The position numbers were made by a program, and so were the translations under genes. A stretch of DNA of 64,000 nucleotides, taken from assembly GCF_000621785.1 (NCBI RefSeq), contig NZ_KK211348.1:193494-257493 (forward strand), given 5' to 3'. Of this stretch, positions 43,033 through 51,540 are shown one piece after another (positions within the stretch are counted from its first letter, which is position 1; each line of letters opens with the position of its first letter). Origin of the DNA: Ruminococcus flavefaciens ND2009 (GTDB lineage: Bacteria > Bacillota > Clostridia > Oscillospirales > Ruminococcaceae). The notes under the pieces are model-generated. The model saw only the letters and a list, made by a program, of their open reading frames with translations. It was not told the origin of the DNA and made no database searches.

Positions 43033-45768
43033 ATGGGTTCGGCAATAAGAAAGACCACTCTCCGCGAAATAAAGGGCACCTTCGGACGATTTTTCGCTAT
43101 CATGGCGATAATCGCTCTCGGAGTGGGCTTCTTCACGGGAGTAAGGATAACAACCCCCGCAATGGTGAACACGGTCAGCGGCTATCTCAACGAAAAGCAG
43201 TTCTACGATTACAGGCTGCTGTCCTCACTGGGCTGGAATGACGATGATATTGCGGACTTTCGTCTTCGTCCCGATGTTCGCAGTGCAGAGGGAGCATACA
43301 GTCTTGACATACTGACCTCGGGGGAAAAGGAATATGTGTTGAGGGCACATTCCATCACCGGGGATATAAACGGCATAAGGCTCAGAAGCGGCAGGATGCC
43401 CCAGGCTTCCGACGAATGCCTTGTGGACGCCAATAAGGGCGATTTCAAGATAGGAAGGGTATTCAGTGTTTCGTCGGAAAACTCCGACAGGGTAAAGGAG
43501 TCCCTTGCCGCCCATAGTCTGAAGGTGGTGGGTACCTGCGATTCCTCACTTTATATCAACTTCGAGAGGGGAACTACCTCGGTCGGAAACGGCGAGATAA
43601 CCGCCTTCATTTACCTTCCCGAGGAAGCCTTCGATATGGAGGTCTACACCGAGGCGTATGTGCGCTTTCAGCATGACTTTCAACTGTACTCCGACGAATA
43701 TGACAGCTACATGGAGGGCAGGGACGAACAGTGGGAGGACATTGCCCGTTCAAGGGCTGATATACGTTATGAGGAGCTCCGCAGCGAGGCTCAGGAAAAG
43801 CTTGACGACGGCAGAAAAGAGCTTGAGGACAAGCGGAGCGAGGGGCAGCAGAAGCTGGACAGCGCCCGTGCCGACCTTGACAGTGCAAAGGCTCAGCTGG
43901 AGGGACAGGCGGCTCAGCTTGAGCAGATAAAGGAGCTTAGCCCGGGGCAGTACGCCGCAGGAATGGAGCAGTACAACGCTGCATTTGCCGACTATGAAAA
44001 GGGCGAGGCAGACTATGAGAGCTCTCTTGCTGACTTCAACAAACAGATAGGGGACGCGGAAAAGGACATCGCCGACGGCGAAAAGGAGCTTGAAAAGCTT
44101 TCCGCTCCCGAGATATACGTTCTGGACAGGAATACCAATATCGGCTATGCCTGCTTCGAAAACGACTCCGAGATAGTGGCGCAGGTCGCCCGTATTTTCC
44201 CCGTTTTCTTCATACTTGTGGCAGCTCTGGTATGCATGACCACCATGAGCCGAATGGTGGAGGAGCAGCGTACACAGATAGGCGTCCTCAAAGCCCTGGG
44301 CTACTCCGAGGGCACTGTCATGGGCAAGTTCATGTTTTATTCGGGAAGCGCAGCACTTATCGGCTGTATACTGGGCTATTTCGGCGGAACCTTCCTGTTC
44401 CCGAAGGTCATATGGAAGACCTATGAGCTCATGTATCTGAAGCTCCCCATGCCTTATCTCTTTGACACAAAGCTGGCGCTCATCGCTCTTGCGGTGTCAC
44501 TCATCTGCTCAGTCGGCACGACATTGTTCAGCTGCCGTCTGGAGCTGGCGGAGACCTCGGCAGGACTGATGAGACCCAAGGCTCCCAAGGCGGGAAAGCG
44601 AGTTCTCCTTGAAAATGTGGGCTTTATCTGGAAGCGCCTCAAGTTCCTCCACAAGGTATCCATAAGAAATATATTCCGCTACAAGAAGCGGCTTTTCATG
44701 ATGATACTGGGTATCGGCGGCTGTACAGCGCTTCTGGTCACGGGCTTCGGCTTAAAGGACTCCATCGCAGGCTTTGCCGAGACTCAGTACGGAGAGATAG
44801 AGGTTGCAGACGCCTCGGCTTCGCTGAAAAATATAGACGGGGAGCTGCCGGAGGCACTCAGCAGTCTCCTTGACGAGAATACCGCCGACTACAGGCTCAT
44901 GTACACAGGCTCCTGGGATCTGCTCTACGGAAAAAAGGTCAAGAGCGTCACAGTGAACGCGGTTGACAGCTTTGACGGTCTGGACAAATATTATGTGCTC
45001 CGCGACATGGAGGGCAATGCCCTTGCTGCTCCCGCTGAGGGAGAAGCGGTGGTTAGCCACAGCATCGCCGAGAGATACAACGTGAAAAAAGGCGGCACCA
45101 TAAGGCTCCGCGACGATAATATGCGTGAGCTTAACGTGAAGGTGTCGGGCATTTTTGAGAACCACGTCTACAACGTGGTGTTCATGGGCACCGGCACCAT
45201 GGAGAAGCAGCTGGGCGAAAGGACGGACATAAACTTCGCACTCCTCAACTTCAATGATGGGGCAGATATATACAAGACATCTGCGGCACTTTCCAAAAAC
45301 GGCAATATAACAGCGGTAGTGCTGTTCGGCGACCTGAAGGAGAGACTGAGCAAGATGATGAGCAGCCTGAATTATATCGTTCTCATCGTCATTATCTGCG
45401 CCGCAGGACTTGCATTCATAGTGCTCTACAATCTCACCAACATCAACATCACCGAGCGCGTCCGCGAGATTGCTACCATAAAGGTGCTGGGCTTCTTCCG
45501 ACGGGAGACCTCCTCCTACGTGCTCAGGGAAAATCTGGCTCTCACCGCCTTCGGTACAGCTGTGGGACTTGGTCTGGGGATTCTGGTACACCGCTTTGTC
45601 ATGGCTCAGATAAGAGTGGATCTGGTGGATTTCAGCGTGAAGGTGCTGCCAAAGAGCTTCCTGTACAGCATTCTCCTCACATTCCTTTTCAACTTTATTG
45701 TTGACCTGTTCATGGAGCTTAAACTTGAAAAAATTAATATGGCTGATTCCCTTAAATCAATTGAATGA
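43033..45768 (+). CDS. FtsX-type ABC permease with coiled-coil extracytoplasmic domain
   Basis: 911 residues. N-terminal helix (about 18-40), an extracytoplasmic domain of about 350 residues containing a heptad coiled coil (about 240-360, rich in Glu, Lys, Ala and Leu), a first FtsX core (about 390-510), a second soluble domain, and a final FtsX core (about 770-905). This matches large YxdM/BceB-unlike permeases of Clostridia annotated as lipoprotein-export or peptide ABC systems. Substrate unknown; the coiled coil could reach into the wall. Confidence 0.88.
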   Translation: MGSAIRKTTLREIKGTFGRFFAIMAIIALGVGFFTGVRITTPAMVNTVSGYLNEKQFYDYRLLSSLGWNDDDIADFRLRPDVRSAEGAYSLDILTSGEKEYVLRAHSITGDINGIRLRSGRMPQASDECLVDANKGDFKIGRVFSVSSENSDRVKESLAAHSLKVVGTCDSSLYINFERGTTSVGNGEITAFIYLPEEAFDMEVYTEAYVRFQHDFQLYSDEYDSYMEGRDEQWEDIARSRADIRYEELRSEAQEKLDDGRKELEDKRSEGQQKLDSARADLDSAKAQLEGQAAQLEQIKELSPGQYAAGMEQYNAAFADYEKGEADYESSLADFNKQIGDAEKDIADGEKELEKLSAPEIYVLDRNTNIGYACFENDSEIVAQVARIFPVFFILVAALVCMTTMSRMVEEQRTQIGVLKALGYSEGTVMGKFMFYSGSAALIGCILGYFGGTFLFPKVIWKTYELMYLKLPMPYLFDTKLALIALAVSLICSVGTTLFSCRLELAETSAGLMRPKAPKAGKRVLLENVGFIWKRLKFLHKVSIRNIFRYKKRLFMMILGIGGCTALLVTGFGLKDSIAGFAETQYGEIEVADASASLKNIDGELPEALSSLLDENTADYRLMYTGSWDLLYGKKVKSVTVNAVDSFDGLDKYYVLRDMEGNALAAPAEGEAVVSHSIAERYNVKKGGTIRLRDDNMRELNVKVSGIFENHVYNVVFMGTGTMEKQLGERTDINFALLNFNDGADIYKTSAALSKNGNITAVVLFGDLKERLSKMMSSLNYIVLIVIICAAGLAFIVLYNLTNINITERVREIATIKVLGFFRRETSSYVLRENLALTAFGTAVGLGLGILVHRFVMAQIRVDLVDFSVKVLPKSFLYSILLTFLFNFIVDLFMELKLEKINMADSLKSIE

Positions 45769-45792
45769 CAGACTTAAATTATGGTAAAATTT

Positions 45793-45823
45793 ACTCCCTC
45801 TGCAAATCAGAGGGAGTATTTTT
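45793..45823 (+). terminator. Terminator of the second ABC operon
   Basis: ACTCCCTCT (45793-45801) pairs with AGAGGGAGT (45809-45817), then ATTTTTG. Confidence 0.9.
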
Positions 45824-45864
45824 GTATAAATCTGATGAATATGCCTCGGAATATGCTCCTCAAG

Positions 45865-45893
45865 TTGACATTTTGTTGTTTTTGTGCTATGAT
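45865..45893 (+). promoter_or_regulatory. Promoter of the small LRR gene
   Basis: TTGACA (45865-45870), 17-base spacer, TATGAT (45888-45893). Confidence 0.82.
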
Positions 45894-45956
45894 ATAAGTG
45901 AACCAAAGGGTTCAGGGGATATGGATCGATGTTTGTTTCGATAAGGAGAAAATTTA

Positions 45957-46415
45957 ATGAATTACAAGATCAAAAGAGGTGTACTCAAAAGGTACAAGGA
46001 CGAGAAAGGCGTTACCGAGATCTTTATTCCCGATAACGTCGGCATCATCGACGAGGGCGCTTTCTGCGACTGCACCAATCTTGTAAGGATACTCATGCCC
46101 GATACCGTTCAGGTGATCTCCGATACGGCGTTCAGCGGCTGTGAGAACCTTAAATGTATCGCACTCCCCGAAGGCACTTTAAGAGTGGGCTGGTATGCCT
46201 TCCGCGGCTGCCGCAGTCTCAGTGATCTGACTATTCCCTCAAGTCTTGAGGAGATAGGCAAGTTCGCATTTGCAGGCTGTGATCGTCTCTCATCCGTAAA
46301 GGTCACCTATAAGGATAAGGTGTATAAGTTCGGTCTCCGCGGAGAGCTGAACAACGAGAGATGGCAGAAGATAAGGACTACCCTCAGTACACTCGATAAT
46401 AACATCGCTTCATAG
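45957..46415 (+). CDS. Small cytoplasmic BspA-type leucine-rich-repeat protein
   Basis: 152 residues, ATG 45957 with AAGGAG. About four LRR_5 units (IIDEGAFCDCTNLVRILMPD, VISDTAFSGCENLKCIALPE, VGWYAFRGCRSLSDLTIPS, IGKFAFAGCDRLSSVKV). No signal peptide or anchor, unlike the dockerin LRR protein at 4736, so probably intracellular. Binding partner unknown. Confidence 0.88.
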   Translation: MNYKIKRGVLKRYKDEKGVTEIFIPDNVGIIDEGAFCDCTNLVRILMPDTVQVISDTAFSGCENLKCIALPEGTLRVGWYAFRGCRSLSDLTIPSSLEEIGKFAFAGCDRLSSVKVTYKDKVYKFGLRGELNNERWQKIRTTLSTLDNNIAS

Positions 46416-46464
46416 CAGAGCTGTGTGCGGCATCTCCGCGCAGTTCAACAGAAAAAAGCCGAAG

Positions 46465-46497
46465 CAGCGCTTGCATTATTGCAGGCGCTGTTTTTTG
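46465..46497 (+). terminator. Terminator of the small LRR gene
   Basis: CAGCGCTTGC and GCAGGCGCTG pair around ATTATT, followed by TTTTTT. Confidence 0.85.
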
Positions 46498-46552
46498 CTT
46501 GCTTTTTTAGGCGCAGTGTGTTATAATATTCTCTATTCGACAGGAGGTATTT

Positions 46553-47950
46553 ATGTCAGCACAGTTCAGAAAAAAATTCATCGGCACAAAGGGATTCTAC
46601 AAGACCGTCATGGTCATGGTGGTACCAATGATACTGCAAATGATGGTCACCAATCTGGTGAGTCTCATTGATAATATAATGGTGGGCAGGCTGGGTACAG
46701 ATCCCATGAGCGGAGTCTCAATAATCAACCAGTTCGTTTTCGTTTTCAACGTCACCGTATTCGGCGCAGTTGCGGGACCCAGTATCTTCGGCGCTCAGTT
46801 CTTCGGCAAGGGCGACAGCGAGGGACAGAAGCATACCTTCCGCTTCCGACTGCTGATATGTACGGGGATAATCGCCATAGCCGCCCTGATATGCAGCCTT
46901 TTCGGCTCGCCCCTCATATCGCTCTTCATCAGCAAGGACAGCTCTCCGGAGCAGAGGGACGCCATAATGAAGAGCGGCATGGACTATCTCAGGATAATCA
47001 TGATAGGATTCGTGCCCTTCGGCATAGGTCAGGCGTACTCAAGCGTGGTAAGAGAGTGCGGCTACACCAAGGCTCCCATGGCAGCAGCCATGTCTGCGGT
47101 GGGGATAAACGTGCTGCTTGACTGGTGTCTCATATTCGGCAAGCTGGGAATGCCTGCCCTTGGAGTAAGAGGCGCTGCCTGGGCGACAGTCATCGCCAAG
47201 ACCGTCGAAGCACTTGTGGTCATAGTCTGGGCGCATACTCACCCCGACAAGAACAAGTATATCAGGGGACTTTTCCGCGGCTTCCGCATACCCGGTTCGC
47301 TTATGGCAGACATCACAAAGAAGGGGATACCCATGCTGGCAAACGAGTTTCTCTGGTCCTTCGGAATGTCCGTGGTGATGCAGTGCTATTCCGTCAGGAG
47401 CACCGAAGTCGTTGCAGCGAGAAACATCTCCAGCACCATGACAAATCTTTTCAGCTCCGTATATCTCCAGATGGGAGCCTGTATCGCCATAATCGTCGGT
47501 GCAAGGCTGGGAGCCGGCAAGCTTGAAGAAGCCCGCGATACCGACAACAAGCTGCTTTTCTTCGCAGTTGCGGCAGCTGCGGCGGTTGGACTTGTTACCC
47601 TGCCATTCGCACCCATATTCCCACATATCTACAACACCGAGCCCTCGGTCAGGAGCCTTGCCGCCTACATGATAGTTATTCAGGCGCTGGCAATGCCGCT
47701 GTGGGGCTACACGAATGCCTGCTACTTCACACTGAGGAGCGGCGGCAAAACGGGTATCACCTTCCTGTTTGACTTCGGCTTCACATGGGTGATAATGATC
47801 CCCCTTGCCGCAGTCCTTGCCTACTTCACGAACCTTGATATACGCATCATCTTCGCAGTCGTCACCTTTTCCGAGATAATAAAGGTGGTCATCGGCTACT
47901 TCATGGTGAGGAGCGACATATGGGTAAACAACATCGTTGAGGATAAATAA
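46553..47950 (+). CDS. MATE-family efflux transporter
   Basis: 465 residues, twelve membrane helices, ATG 46553 with CAGGAGG. MATE signatures: PMILQMMVTNLVSLIDNIMVGRLGTDPMSGVSI at the start, AYSSVVRECGYTKAPMAA, GINVLLDWCLIFG and GVRGAAWATVIA. A cation/drug antiporter or, in Firmicutes, sometimes a cell-wall-related flippase. Preceded by TATAAT (46522 region) with a weak -35. Terminates at a strong hairpin. Confidence 0.93.
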   Translation: MSAQFRKKFIGTKGFYKTVMVMVVPMILQMMVTNLVSLIDNIMVGRLGTDPMSGVSIINQFVFVFNVTVFGAVAGPSIFGAQFFGKGDSEGQKHTFRFRLLICTGIIAIAALICSLFGSPLISLFISKDSSPEQRDAIMKSGMDYLRIIMIGFVPFGIGQAYSSVVRECGYTKAPMAAAMSAVGINVLLDWCLIFGKLGMPALGVRGAAWATVIAKTVEALVVIVWAHTHPDKNKYIRGLFRGFRIPGSLMADITKKGIPMLANEFLWSFGMSVVMQCYSVRSTEVVAARNISSTMTNLFSSVYLQMGACIAIIVGARLGAGKLEEARDTDNKLLFFAVAAAAAVGLVTLPFAPIFPHIYNTEPSVRSLAAYMIVIQALAMPLWGYTNACYFTLRSGGKTGITFLFDFGFTWVIMIPLAAVLAYFTNLDIRIIFAVVTFSEIIKVVIGYFMVRSDIWVNNIVEDK

Positions 47951-47953
47951 AGC

Positions 47954-47992
47954 AAAATACCGCAGCTCCGCCGAAGGGGCTGCGGTATTTTG
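47954..47992. terminator. Bidirectional terminator
   Basis: AAAATACCGCAGC and GCTGCGGTATTTT form a long stem with A/T flanks, between MATE (+) and the GH43 gene (-). Confidence 0.9.
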
Positions 47993-48015
47993 TTAAAGAG
48001 GAAAGAATGTGATGG

Positions 48016-51000
48016 TCATGCCTTGAATAATGTCCTTACGAAGTTGTAGAGGTGGGCGTGAATGGAATTGTCTCCGTGGTAGCCGCCGTTTACATAGTGC
48101 CAGATATGGGGCACGTTGTTTTTGGTGAAGCTGTCATTATATCCGCTGGGGATATTGTAGACTGTCTGATCGTTGCTGCCTGCGGTGATGAACAGGAGAT
48201 GGGGCTCCTCGCCGCTCTTCCAGCTGAAGCTTCCTGTTACTCCCGGTGCAGGGCAGATAGCTCCTACATAGCCGAAGAGGTCGGGGCGCTGCATACCGAT
48301 GAGGAGAGACTCACGTCCGCCCATTGAGAAGCCTGTGATAGCAGTGTTGTCCCTGCCTGTCTTTACGCTGTAATTCTTCTCGATATAGGGCATAAGGTCC
48401 TTGGTCAGGTCATTGATGAAGTTGTCATAGGCGGCGTTGTTGGCGTCGTCCATAGCTGAGCAGTCAGCCTGTGTGGCGCTGGAATAGATGTAGGGGAATA
48501 CCACTATCATATCCTCAGCCTCGCCCTCAGCAATGGCATTTCCGATTATCTGACGGGTGTACATAGTGCCGTTGCCCTTGATTATCATTCTGTCCTGGTT
48601 CTCCCAGTAGCCGTGCATACAGTAGAGCACAGGGTACTTCTTGTTCTCATCGTAGTTTGCGGGGAGCAGGATATTAAAGGGCTTGTTGCGCTTACAGGTG
48701 GTGGAGTAGTAAGTGCCGCTCTTGACAGTGCCGTACTTTACTCCCGACTTCTCCTGGTGTGAGGAATCGGGCTCTCTGTTGACCACCTTTTCCTCCACCA
48801 GTTTTGTGTACTCAGCCATGGAGTAGTGGACTGAAGGTCCCTCGGTAACGATGTTCTCCTCAATGGGGAACTCGCTTATCCTGCCCAGCACGAACTGCTG
48901 AATGAGGAGCAGGTCCGCAACGTCGCATTTGCCGCTCCTGTTGACGTCGAAGGCCTTTTTCAGCCTTGCGTCATCGAACTTGTCTGCAAGGAGAGCCTTT
49001 CTTGCTGCTGTCATGTCGAAGCTGTCGATGACCAGATCGCCGTTTACATCACCGAGAATAACGGGAACTGCCTTTGGACCGTCAATGACAGTGCCTGCGG
49101 GAGCGCCGATGGCTTCGTCCACGCGGAAATCGTACTCGTCCTCAGCGGTCTCAACATAGAACTGGAGGTTTGAAGCCCCCTCGGGTATCTTGTAGCTGGT
49201 GTTGCTGAGCTGTATCCACTCGCCCTTGGGAACGTTGTCCACAATGGCTATCTTGTCATAGAAGGTATCATCGTCCTTGTCATACTGGAGAGTGAGATAG
49301 AAGGTCTGTGAATCGGGACCCTCGTCGTACTTCACAACAGTGCTGAAGCTGTATTCCTCGCCAGCCTTGAAGGTACCTGCTGCCAGCGAGCGCACAGCGC
49401 CGTTCCAGTTGGCTTCTCTGCCGCTGCAGAGGAGGGAAGCGCTGCCTGCGTAGCTGTCCTTGCTGTCGGAGGCAACGGAAGCGGAGCCTCTGCCGCTCCA
49501 CTTTTCGGTGCTGCTCTCAAAGGTATTGTGGAAGAAGTAGCCGTCGGGATCGGGCTCCACGATATTGGGAGCATTCCACTCCTCCCGCTCATAGTCGAAG
49601 AAGTCGAAGTCTGCATAGCCGCCTGTGGTCTTGGTGGGGTAGCTGAAAATAGCGTTCCTGTAGCCTGTGAACAGCTTCAGGTCATAGGTCATGCCAATTT
49701 CCTTGCCTATCTTTGTCCAGCTGCTTCCGTCATATGAGTAATAGAAATTTACCTTGTCGATGTTGTTTGAGGAGCTTCCGTCGGAGGTGACATTGGCAAA
49801 GCGGTAGTCCGCTTTGAGGTATATCTCATTTCCGTTGAGCTTGGTCTCCTCCACTATATTGTTGCGGCTGTCGGTGACATTGGCATTATTGGAGTAGCCG
49901 CCGTTGTTAGCCATGTAAATGCGCTTCTCACCGTTGTCTGCAACGTAGACGCCCACGTTTCCGTAATTGAACTGGAAAGCGGAGAGACCTGCGTAGTCGC
50001 CCACCTTCATATTTGAGGCGTCAAGCTTGACAACTCCCGAGCAGGCAGGACCCTCGGTACGCATGGTGAGGGTATTTCTTGCCTTCAGGAGCTCAGAAGC
50101 GATGTTCTTGTTCTTGAGTCTCAGCCAGCCCTCACGCTCAGTGACCGACCATGCCGAGTTATCTGGATTGTGGTTCCACTGCCACTCAAGCTTCAGCTTG
50201 TTCTCGCTGTAGCTGAAATCATCGTCTTTGGCAAGCTGAGTCCCCGCAAAGCCGCCGTCTATCTCAAATGTTACGGGAGCCTTGCCGTTTACGCCCATCA
50301 TAGGCCAGTCATTCTGCCATGTAACGGGGACAAGTACAGGTATTCTTCCAACTGCTCCGTGGTCCTGGAACAGCATTCCGTACCACTTGCCGTCGGGAGT
50401 ATCAACGATACCGCCCTGTGCAGCGCCGCTTCCGTAGGAGCCTACGCCCGAGCTGAGCACAGCCTTGCTCTCATAAGTGCCGAGAAGGCTCTTTGAGCGG
50501 TAGCAGTACTCGGTACGGCCGCTGCCGCTGGGCCATGCAATGATGAATATGTAGTAATAATCGCCTATTTTCTGAATATGTGAGCCCTCGCCCGAAACAT
50601 ATCCCGATATATTGGTCTTGAACAGGGTCTTGTCCACGCCGCCCTGCTTGAAGCCTGTCATCTCGGAGTTGAGCTCCTTTATCTTTATCTCGCCGCCGCC
50701 GTAGACCAGGTAGTTCCTGCCGTCATCATCGAAGAGAATGGAGGCATCGTGGTACATACCGTTTATCTCGCTTCTTGTCCAGGTGCCGTTCTCGATGTCA
50801 TTTGTCTTGAATATGTAGGATTTTCCCGTACCGTAGCTTCCGAAGAAGACATAGTACATACCGTCATGATAGCGGAGACTTGCCGCCCACTGTCCGTGGG
50901 AGTAGTCATGCTTGCCGTTTTTCAGGCTCTGAACGTCGCCGTCCGCAAGGGTGTCATAGACGTAGTTGCATATCTCCCAGGATACAAGGTCCTTGGACTT

Positions 51001-51240
51001 CATAATGGGAGCGCCGGGACTGAAGAACATGGTGGTGCTGACCATATAGTAGGTGTCGCCCACTCTGATGACGTCCTCATCGGGCACGTCCGCCCATATA
51101 ACAGGGTTGGACACCGTGGACGTCTGTTCCGCGGCAGTGCTGTCAAAACGCAGGGAGGGCATTACCGCTCCCGCCGTCAGGGCAGCCGAAAGGAGCAGCG
51201 AAAGTGCTGCTCTTTTTGCATTTGTGTGTTTCATTTCCAA
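48016..51240 (-). CDS. Cellulosomal GH43-CBM22-dockerin-CE1 bifunctional hemicellulase
   Basis: 1074 residues, start ATG 51240 (AGGAGG). Order: signal peptide (about 1-37); GH43 five-blade propeller (about 44-330; WADVPDEDVIRVGDTYYMVSTTM holds the base Asp); GH43-associated beta-sandwich (about 335-550); CBM22-like module (about 565-715; WSGRGSASV, REANWNGAV); dockerin (about 728-790; GDVNGDLVIDSFD, FDVNRSGKCDVAD); and a CE1 esterase (about 820-1074; HGYWENQ, nucleophile GFSMGG, His in GGYHGDNS). GH43 would remove arabinose or xylose and CE1 feruloyl or acetyl esters from arabinoxylan. The dockerin is internal, between the two enzymes. Own promoter; shares the 12-base motif with the CE15 gene. 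Confidence 0.92.
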   Translation of the reverse strand: MEMKHTNAKRAALSLLLSAALTAGAVMPSLRFDSTAAEQTSTVSNPVIWADVPDEDVIRVGDTYYMVSTTMFFSPGAPIMKSKDLVSWEICNYVYDTLADGDVQSLKNGKHDYSHGQWAASLRYHDGMYYVFFGSYGTGKSYIFKTNDIENGTWTRSEINGMYHDASILFDDDGRNYLVYGGGEIKIKELNSEMTGFKQGGVDKTLFKTNISGYVSGEGSHIQKIGDYYYIFIIAWPSGSGRTEYCYRSKSLLGTYESKAVLSSGVGSYGSGAAQGGIVDTPDGKWYGMLFQDHGAVGRIPVLVPVTWQNDWPMMGVNGKAPVTFEIDGGFAGTQLAKDDDFSYSENKLKLEWQWNHNPDNSAWSVTEREGWLRLKNKNIASELLKARNTLTMRTEGPACSGVVKLDASNMKVGDYAGLSAFQFNYGNVGVYVADNGEKRIYMANNGGYSNNANVTDSRNNIVEETKLNGNEIYLKADYRFANVTSDGSSSNNIDKVNFYYSYDGSSWTKIGKEIGMTYDLKLFTGYRNAIFSYPTKTTGGYADFDFFDYEREEWNAPNIVEPDPDGYFFHNTFESSTEKWSGRGSASVASDSKDSYAGSASLLCSGREANWNGAVRSLAAGTFKAGEEYSFSTVVKYDEGPDSQTFYLTLQYDKDDDTFYDKIAIVDNVPKGEWIQLSNTSYKIPEGASNLQFYVETAEDEYDFRVDEAIGAPAGTVIDGPKAVPVILGDVNGDLVIDSFDMTAARKALLADKFDDARLKKAFDVNRSGKCDVADLLLIQQFVLGRISEFPIEENIVTEGPSVHYSMAEYTKLVEEKVVNREPDSSHQEKSGVKYGTVKSGTYYSTTCKRNKPFNILLPANYDENKKYPVLYCMHGYWENQDRMIIKGNGTMYTRQIIGNAIAEGEAEDMIVVFPYIYSSATQADCSAMDDANNAAYDNFINDLTKDLMPYIEKNYSVKTGRDNTAITGFSMGGRESLLIGMQRPDLFGYVGAICPAPGVTGSFSWKSGEEPHLLFITAGSNDQTVYNIPSGYNDSFTKNNVPHIWHYVNGGYHGDNSIHAHLYNFVRTLFKA

Positions 51241-51272
51241 TTCCTCCTTCTATAAATATCCCCTTTATTTCT

Positions 51273-51301
51273 ATTTTATGTACCAAGGTTCGGAGCGTCA
51301 A
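51273..51301 (-). promoter_or_regulatory. Promoter of the GH43-CE1 gene
   Basis: Minus-strand TTGACG (51296-51301), 17-base spacer, TAAAAT (51273-51278). Confidence 0.75.
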
Positions 51302-51406
51302 TTGTTTATCGTGCATGGTATATAACATTTCGACGAAATCTCTGCCCTTGTTGATTACTATTTTATCATAATGACGAACAAACTGCAACTGACATTTCGC
51401 AGATTT

Positions 51407-51418
51407 GGTGGACAAAAT
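51407..51418 (+). promoter_or_regulatory. Copy 3 of shared motif GGTGGACAAAAT
   Basis: Exact copy of the motif at 12514 and 12724, preceded here by AGATTT, as in the related AGATTTGGT at 12398. It lies about 105 bases upstream of the GH43 -35 and 60 bases upstream of the divergent dockerin gene's promoter. Confidence 0.5.
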
Positions 51419-51478
51419 ATATAAAAATACAGCTATTTGAACAAATTACTGCAATATTTTTCTATAAAATCGCTTATA

Positions 51479-51507
51479 TTGACATCTCTATATAAATATG
51501 CTATAAT
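51479..51507 (+). promoter_or_regulatory. Promoter of the NlpC/P60-like dockerin gene
   Basis: TTGACA (51479-51484), 17-base spacer, TATAAT (51502-51507). Confidence 0.88.
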
Positions 51508-51540
51508 AAATTATGAACATTTTGTGAAAGGAGCTTTGCT

